Part shown: positions 48,501-57,500 of the stretch, piece by piece
How positions within the stretch are numbered: position 1 is the stretch's first letter
How the letters are laid out: every line of letters begins with the position of its first letter
The notes under the pieces: generated by a model
Database searches by the model: none
Seen by the model: only the letters and a program-made list of their open reading frames with translations
What the model was told of the DNA's origin: nothing
Source: Apostichopus japonicus
Taxonomy: Eukaryota > Echinodermata > Holothuroidea > Aspidochirotida > Stichopodidae
Length of the DNA stretch: 60,000 nt
Assembly (NCBI RefSeq): GCF_037975245.1
Contig: NC_092568.1
Coordinates: 33,948,501-34,008,500 of the forward strand
Direction: 5' to 3'
Program-made: the position numbers and the translations under genes

Positions 48501-51500
48501 TACCACAGCTGAAATATTAATGCTACAAGGTAGAATACATATGGCTCATTCCGTGAACTTGGGTCAAGTGTGACACACAGTATATGTCACATTTTCTACA
48601 GCAATAGGTCAACTTTGTGCAAAGTGAAAACTTATTCCAGCCCCATAGTTTGGTAGTCACTTCATAGATATATATTGTGCTATGGCTAAATTTTACCAAA
48701 TTGAACAATTAAAATAAAAAAAATTGAAAAAAAGTGTGGTGTCTCTTCTCTATTTACTGTGATTGTTGTGACAATAAATTAACTGAACATTTCAAGTACC
48801 CTGCAAGCGTTCAAGGAATGTCATATGGCTCAGAAACAAATGTAATATACATCCACAGATATGTATTGTTTTAGTGCTGGAAGACAACACAGCTTACCTT
48901 CAACTACATTTTTAAATTATCATTGGTTATAGTGAAGTTTTCAGACGTAACAAATGGTGTCTCTGCCAAGTTTATCTTGTTACGTCGTGAAGAGGGTTAC
49001 CTTATTTCGCAAAAAGGGACATAGGGTTTAATTTGCATCAAATGTTGTAAATCAGACATGAACTAAACATCATGAGTAGCGCTAAATTAATTGAGGTCAC
49101 TTTTCACACTAAAATAAAAGATAAAACCTAAACACTCGTGGTTGGTGTCTACGACGTTCGTTACGCCGTGCGGGTAAATATGTTTAAAATATTCAATAAC
49201 CCTCGATGAATAATGAACTTGACCTTGTCTTGTACATAAGTTGAATGGATAATTCATGTCGGTTCCGAGTATTCGCTGATTTCGAATCGATTTTAGGTAT
49301 GCGAGAGGTGAAACTCATGGTGTCTCTATGTTACGTCCACAATGGTTGTTACACCCGTAACAGATACGGCAGGAAAAAAAAAAACGTAGGTGTATTTTTT
49401 CCAAATGTATCAATAGATCAAGCTTCAAACTTGTCACCATGTTTCATTAGAACTTTGTGACATTTTGATAGCCGCAAGTAGTAACTAGAAGCCTATTTCG
49501 CCTTTTGCGAGGTTAATATGAACGGTGTCTTCTGATGACTGTTACGTCTGATACAGTGATAGTAAAGAAAATTTGATGTAGCTTATTACGGAATTTTATT
49601 TTGTTAGCAAGGCCCCTATGTATTTATCCCCCGATAAAACTGGTAGGTATTCACTGTTTAATCTAATCATTCATTTAGTATTTATGGGAGAAATGTACAG
49701 ATTCGATTTTTATCTCGCCGACGTAACCACTATGCAGTGTCTAATGTTACACCCGTAACGTTCGCGAGCTAATACTAGCCTAGCGTTATGTTAGGCTACA
49801 TTGGAGACGCTCGGTCAAGCTAGCTAGGCTGTAAATATGCAAGTCACGCTGTAAATATTATTCCAGCAAATCGGGTGAGTATTAAAATGATTGTTTTTTT
49901 TTCTACGGCTATGTAGGATAACGTAGCCTGTATGTGACATTTTTTTCTTAGAAATTTCGTTAAGACTTAGGCTAGGGCCTAGTCAGTATTATTTTCCTAT
50001 TCACGTTAGTACTGCGTAGGCAATGTATCACGTTAGGCTATGAGCCCTCCTTTGATGGTAAGACTACTCTATTCAGTTGACATGCATTGCATCCTTTGTT
50101 CAGTTGTCAAGATATTCAGACTAAAAGAAATAGAGTGCACACTGCACATTTTCCTCTTTATTTGGGTTCCTGGAAATCAAACATTGTAGCATAATTTAAT
50201 AATATGTAAACATTTTTTAATACTATTAATATTTCTAGAATAAACAGAATTGTTGTACACAATCATATACTTAACTACAATTCTGTAGCCTAACATAACA
50301 TGTTATACAATAAACCCAAAACATTACTTTGTTTTCAAATGGTAATTATTCAAGTACTGCATTACTCAACAGCCTACAAGATTGGCAATGCACACACTTC
50401 TCTGGAAGATCAGGACATCTGCACAGGAAAAAGTGGCCAACAGGGCAAAACCAGGTAAATCATCCAAATTAAGCTTCCAGGAATATGCCCTATAAGAATT
50501 CTCTGTAATTTCATATGTTGGTAAATTGTGAGTTATACATCAAGGTACCATATTTCCGTAAATTCTCAATTGCTTTGATATAATTGTACAATATTTATAG
50601 CATAACCTTCCTCATAGTAATGATTGGATTTGCATAACGTCAAATAAAACACCTCTCACTTTACACACCTTTTGCTGTACATGATTACATTCTGTATACA
50701 ATGGTACATATGTACTGTACATTCTAATTTGTTGGATGTATTTTTATTTCTTGTTTACATAGACAACAAGGTCCTTCACCACACCAGGGCATGACAACTC
50801 CGCAGCTTCGAGGAATTTTAATGAAAATAGAGCATTATTATGCAGTGTTTTATGATAATGAGTTCTATGTAGGAAGATTAGTCAATCATGAGGGAGCAAG
50901 CATTTTTTTCAAGTTTATGCATAGGTTGAGAAAATCTTGCCAGAAGCAAAGGTACTATGACTGGCCTGCAAGGCCAGATATTGCTGAAGTGACAGGTAAG
51001 TACATTATTCATGGGCCCTTAGATATCATCGGAAATGGGCCTTTTTCTGTCAAAGAAATCAAAATGATTGACAAAATATATGGTGGAATGAAACTATCTC
51101 ACATTAAAGAACAATAGACTCCATCCTTCACATGGACTTCTGTTGGTTGGTAGAACCTGCGTTCCTTATTGTTTAGTCCTGAAGATGATTTTTCTTTAAA
51201 ATAGTATTTGTTGGCTATTAAAGCAGCTTCTTGTGTCCTGTTCTATGTTTTGTTTAAACCTCATTGACCCCACGATGCCACAACAACAAACACATGTAAC
51301 TAATGTACTCAAACATTACTTCAAATGGTGAAATAAAAGTAGAAATATTTACAAGTTTCAACATTGTTTTTTCAAAGATATTTTCCATTAAAATGGCAAT
51401 AAATCCCACCCACAATATGACTGTAAATGCTATTTACGCCATTGAACGAGGTGAATATTTTTAACTTTTTTTTTTTAACGAATATTTTTATTTTTTAACG

Positions 51501-54500
51501 AATTTATTTTTTAACGAATATTTTTTTTAACGAATATTTTTAACGGCGGAGTGTATAGCCTAGTGGTTAACGCCGGCGTCTCCCAGTCATGAGATCCCCG
51601 GTTCGATTTCCCGCCGACAGCAATGTGTGTCGTCTGGCAAGGGTGTTGTTCAATAACAGCTTCCCGACATGGACGTTAAATGGATGTCTGCCGAGAGATT
51701 GGCTTCGGTCAGCTTGCAAGTCTATAAGCCTCCATGGCTTCTTTCGCGAGTTCCTGCTTGCGGGAAGATCACAAATACATACAATACATACATACATACA
51801 TACTTTGCCAGCATAGTAGGCAAACAAGTACACCAATATATACCACAACACCATCCTTTATTTGTTTCCATTAGGTATGACCATGAGTGATTCTGTTGCA
51901 ATTATTTTGAATTGTTGGGAATGAATCTAGCTAAAGGAACAGCTCATAAGTTAAGATTGGTTGAAAACCGCAAAAAGCTTCTGTAAAAGCATGTTCTATG
52001 ACAAATGCATTAAAAACAATATATCTTGCGTAGCTCTGCTGGCTTGTTGTCCTTAATGTTGAGCCTGTAGGGTGTGAAAAATAAAAGGAAAATATTTTAG
52101 CATTTGATTGTGTTTACATGGCATTTGAAAATTAAGATGTTTTCATTTTAACAGAATGAATAATTAAAAAATATATAAAAATATCTCTCTGGTGTTAGCA
52201 CCGGTTTCATTCATTGCTAAATATTTGGTGGCAATTAAAAACTGATCAATTGATTGTTTATTTGTTGGTATTGACAATTTCTTAAAGTTTGCATTATAAT
52301 TGAATAAATACAAGAAAAGAATGTGTATTAGCTGTTTCATAATTTTTTTATGTAATTCTAAAATCGACTGATTATGCTTGAACCAAGTTGTTTTCCATGT
52401 TATTGCAAGTTGATTTTTCAGTACTAATAATAATAAATAAAGTGGTCAAGAAATTAAGAAGAAGTGTCTTCTATTTATTTGTGATTACCTTATGTTCATG
52501 TCTGTTTATTTTTCTGCAAATCTGCCACCGAAAGAACGTCACTCCAAAATACAATTGCGTTTAAGGGAAATGGTGTCTTCGTTACACCCAGAATCCATGT
52601 AACCGCAAGTTGATTTTTCAATAATAAGTTTTCAATAATAATAATAATAAATAAAGTGGTCAAGAAGTTAAGAAGAAGTGTCTTCTATTTATTTGTGATT
52701 ACCTTATGTTCATGTCTGTTTATTTTTCTGCAAATCTGCCACCGAAAGAACGTCACTCCAAAATACAATTGCGTTTAAGGGAAATGGTGTCTTCGTTACA
52801 CCCAGAATCCATGTTACCGCAAGTTGATTTTTCAATAATAAAGTGGTCAAGGAATTAAGAAGAAGTGTCTTCTATTTACTTGTGATTACCTTATGTTCAT
52901 GTCTGTTTATTTTTCTGCAAATCTGCCACCGAAAGAACGTCACTCCAAAATACAATTGAGTGTAACAGGGATATGGTGTCTTCGTTACACCCAGAATCCT
53001 ACCCCAACTTTGCGGAATGGTAGTACCAAATGAAAATTCCGAGTCCTGAGGCTCAGTTGTTATCTTAATCAAGTATTACACTCATGTAAACATGTAACAG
53101 AGGTGACCATTGCTTCATATGGTTGAAGTGAGGCGACGGATGAGAATATCAGGAAATGGAGGGTAAATAAGACCTGAAGTGCATTGCTTGATGAATACAT
53201 TTCAAGCTATTCATCCCCGATAATAAATAAATTCCAAATTATGTTACATTTAATGTGATAGTGCACCTATGGATTATTGAAAGGTGACTGCATGAATAGG
53301 TTGCTCTTTTCCTTTCAGTCAGGAGGGGGTTGGCCATCGTTAAATGTGGTGTCTCTGTTACATCCGCAATTTTGACAGTTTCCATACCTCTGAATGTTTG
53401 CAGCTACCTGTCTGACGGGAAGAATTCTTAACCATTATTCATTCATGAAACTAGATATGCTTGAGTACTTAAAATACAAAACAAAATAAGAAATAACCTA
53501 ATTTGAAATTTTTACCCCTTTGTCACACTTTGAAACCCAGGTTCATGGAATGAGCCATATGTGTAATGTAGAATGTCTTTACATAGAATATTTGTGTTGG
53601 TGTAAACATTTGTGTCTTAAAGAAATACCAGGAAACCATCAATTTATTCATCTCAATTTTTAGGTAAAATACTGATAATTGTCTTTATCCTTCCCTTGTG
53701 TGCATTTACTACAAGAAATTGGGGTATAATCTGCATACTTAATTACATTGCAATTGGAACCTGAGTGTATTTCATCCGTGTAAATGGTGAAATGTAGAGC
53801 CGATAGAGGACCCCCTTGAGGAACGCCAATTTTTATATCCGATTTAGAGGAATAATGGAAATTTCTATACCGTGATTTCACTTGCCTTAAGTTGCCTAGA
53901 CCAGTCTTGTAGGAAGCTTGCAAGCCAGATAAAAAGCCACAGTTCTTCAATAAAGCTACATAGGTCTTGAATTAAGCGATTAGGCAAGACCGCGTTAAAA
54001 GTGCTTGAAAAACTAAGAACAGGACTTTGACAAAATGTTGTGTCCTGCTGATTGAGCCCCTAACTATTTCATGTACAAGAGTTAGTATGGCATCAGTGCA
54101 TCAACACCATTTTTGTAGGCAAGATTTATATTCCCCATTTTCAATGATAAACTGCATCATACAGTATATGGGAGAAGAATTTTCTGCATGGCAATGCAAT
54201 TAATCCCAATACTTGAACTGTCTATAGGTCTGTAGTCATTGACAGAAGTGGGATTACCTGTTTCGCGCATGGTGTCGTATCCAGGAAGATGGAATAAGAC
54301 TTTTTATATACTTCTGTTAAATATTGTTGCAAATATACTTGATAGTTCCTAATTGGAACAATATTTGAAAACCCACCACAAAATGTTGTTGAATCTGAGG
54401 CAGTTCCAGTTTAACAAGACTAAAATATTTCTTAACGTCTTCCTTTTCTAACACTGCATGTAATCATTAGTTCCTTCTTGTCAGGGTTCGGTTTCTTCCG

Positions 54501-57500
54501 GAAGAAACCTAATTCTTCCGGGGACGTGGAAGAAACTGGAAGAAACCTGTTTCTTCCGGGTTTCTTCCAGTTTCTTCCGGAAGAAACTGGAAGAAACCGG
54601 AAGAAACTGGAAGAAACTGTGAAAATTGGCATAAACACAGCACAACCCACATACATGATAAAGAGACAAATAGTTTACCACCATCTGACTGAAATGCATA
54701 CCATTGAAACCATCAAAATATGATTTTTTTTTTTTTTTGATTATAATTTCATAATTAATAATTATAATTTATAATCTACACCAAAAGATGTTGCTTATAG
54801 ATCAAAATATGGAAGGACTACTTATCATCTCGCGATCCCCCCATCAACCAGAATTGCATAACTGGCCATACTGTATAGTATGAATGATTAACCTGGATTG
54901 GCCCATGCACTGAGGCTTCAGGAGTAGGATTGAAACCTATGGTCATAGTGGTCAATGTAATAGTAGTAATGAGTGTGCATTGTAGTAGGCCTACACTAGT
55001 TTCCAGGGAACACAGTTTTTAACTAAGAACTGGGCTATAATCAGGACCATTCTGGTCTGCAAAATGTTGCTTGCCCATAGTTGTTCCCTGAATTGTCCAA
55101 TGCTATTAGCCTAGTACAATATTGTGTACAGTATATGTGGAAGCAGGTCATGTGCTCCAAACCTAGATATAGACTACCTAGATGACACTATATTGCTTCT
55201 TGTCCATTTATTACATAGTTAGAAATCATTGCAGGTTGTTATGAAACTTTATCAACAGTTTTTCCCCAAAAACTGAGTTTCTTCCATTTTGTCCGGAAGA
55301 AACTGGAAGAAACCTATTTCTTCCGAGTGGAAAAAACCGTGGTTTATTCCGCGGTTTTTTCCACCCCCGGAAGAAACCTGCGAACCCTGCTTCTTGTAGG
55401 ATCATATTTATATTCTTAACAACAGCAATGTTAAAACTTCCAAAATGTTCATTTAATTCAACTCCAAGCTCACTTAATATAATATTTGATGATGATCTCC
55501 GGGTTTGCTTATGGATTTTAATAGACTTCACAGAGAATTTGAATTTGATGTTACTTTCTCAAATTAGTATTATTTTGTGCACATGATTATTGACTTCTCT
55601 TTGTATATTTTTGGCTGTATCACCAGTTTCATTTGCTTGATAATTTTCATCTTTGACATACACAGCATCAAAGTAGCTTGTGATCTTTGATATGTGATGA
55701 ATTGACAAGGTTGTTTTGTAGCCCATAGTCTCAAGGAAGTGAACTCTGTTTATGTGGATGTACCCTACAATAACAATGTTGGATCAAAATAGTATTTTTC
55801 TAATTAGCTTTATACATACTGTACCTACTGTACTTGGATAGTACAATGCCAGTACAGTTTATAGATACTGTACTTACATGCTTATGAGATCATAAAATTA
55901 TGTTTGGGCATCGGAACCACTAAACCTTTTCGTTTTCTGGTTATATGTATTGTGTTCCATCAGGTACAATTCTCTTCATAAATTGCATCAGGAATTGCAG
56001 GGCTGAAGATTGTAAGGGGGGGGGGGGGCGGGTGAGGGTTGTCATTGTAGAAATCATGAGGTACAGTAGCTCTTGTTCTGAGTGATAGGATTGACTTTCT
56101 ATATTAAGATCATACTTAATTACTTTTTGTTTCATAGATTATATGGGAAGGAACTGTACATTATTACAAGCTCATATGAGTTTCCTTATACTCTACCTTT
56201 TCGTACTTGAGTTATACAAGTTACCTGTAACTGTTCTTTTGTTTGGATTTGAACTATTAAAGACAGTTAACAACCAAGACAAATCTGCCTGCCCCTTTTT
56301 CATCATTAAAATTCATGATATCTTCACCAGCTTAATGTTTCAGTGTATAGACTATAAACGATCGGAGATCGCAGCTTTCATCATGCTGCATTGAACATTT
56401 TTCGTTGTATTTTGCGCTATATATTATTGTTATTGTTGTTGTTGTTATTATTATTACGTTCCTAAAAAAGTATTAAATTAAGCAACATATTTGAAGACAA
56501 AATCATAGAAGTGAGTGTTATTTGTGTGATAGAATTTTGTAGGACTTTATCAGATGAATTTGAAGTTTGGGTAACTATTGTTTACAGGGGCAGTCAAATT
56601 CCCCTTAACGTTTGAGCATTGGTGATCACTAGTAAACTTTCTAGCATATTTAGGGACACTGATGATCATTAATATAATACGACCAGAGAAGAAACGAAAG
56701 TAAAACTTTTTTCGTTGATCATATCGCAATACTAAGCGTGATAATATCATGCATCTAATAAAGAACGATATAGGAGACATAATATTGTACATAATATTTA
56801 AAATTGAAAATACTTTGCTCTATACTGTAATTGTATGCTTATCATGTATATATATTACAACCACGCAGAGTACGAGCCAAGACAGTGCCGTGGAAAGAAA
56901 GAAACCTTGTCTGCACGATGAATCAGTCGACGAAATAGACCTTCAGGTGAGAAATGAAAAGAAAAAGGAAAGCAAACATGTGTTGTTGTTGTCCAAAGTA
57001 ATAATCCAGATCTCTTCTCACTATCTTTGGAAAGAACCACAAATTGAGAGAAGTAAAACTAGACAAAGAAATTGTAATGAAATATAAATGGACAGGTATG
57101 ACAATGAATATAAATGATATATAATTGTGGCACAGGAAGGGGTGGGGGCAGGGGGGGAGGGAAAATCAACTCAAAACTGAACCAACCACTTAAAGAGTAC
57201 ACACAAATAAAGCCCAGGGATATACAGTAAGAGACATAATATTGTACATAATATATAAAATATAAAATGATACTTTGGTCTATACTGCAATTGTATGCTT
57301 ATCATGTATATATATTACAATCACACAGAGTACGAGCCAAGACAGTGCCGTCGAAAGAAAGAAACCTTGTCTGCACAATGAATCAGTCGACGAAAAAGAC
57401 CATCAGGTGAGAAACGAAAAGAAAAAGAAAAGCAAACATGTGTTGTTGTTGTCCAAAGTAATAATCCAGATCTCTTTTCACTCTCTTTGGAAAGAACCAC

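Larger units (their letters stand above)
48544..53555 (+). mobile_element. 5.0-kb DNA transposon, family not recognised
   Basis: The ends are inverted over about 34 bp (left GCTCATTCCGTGAACTTGGG; right complement GCTCATTCCATGAACCTGGG, then AAGTGTGACA). The R1 empty site near 1170 lacks it. CATATG flanks both ends; being a palindrome, it hides whether the duplication is 2 (TA), 4 or 6 bp. GGTGTCT followed by GTTAC occurs about ten times, all in one direction, near both ends. A spliced ORF (50381-51117) lies inside, as do a SINE (51543-51800) and a triplication (52396-52998). Confidence 0.8.
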
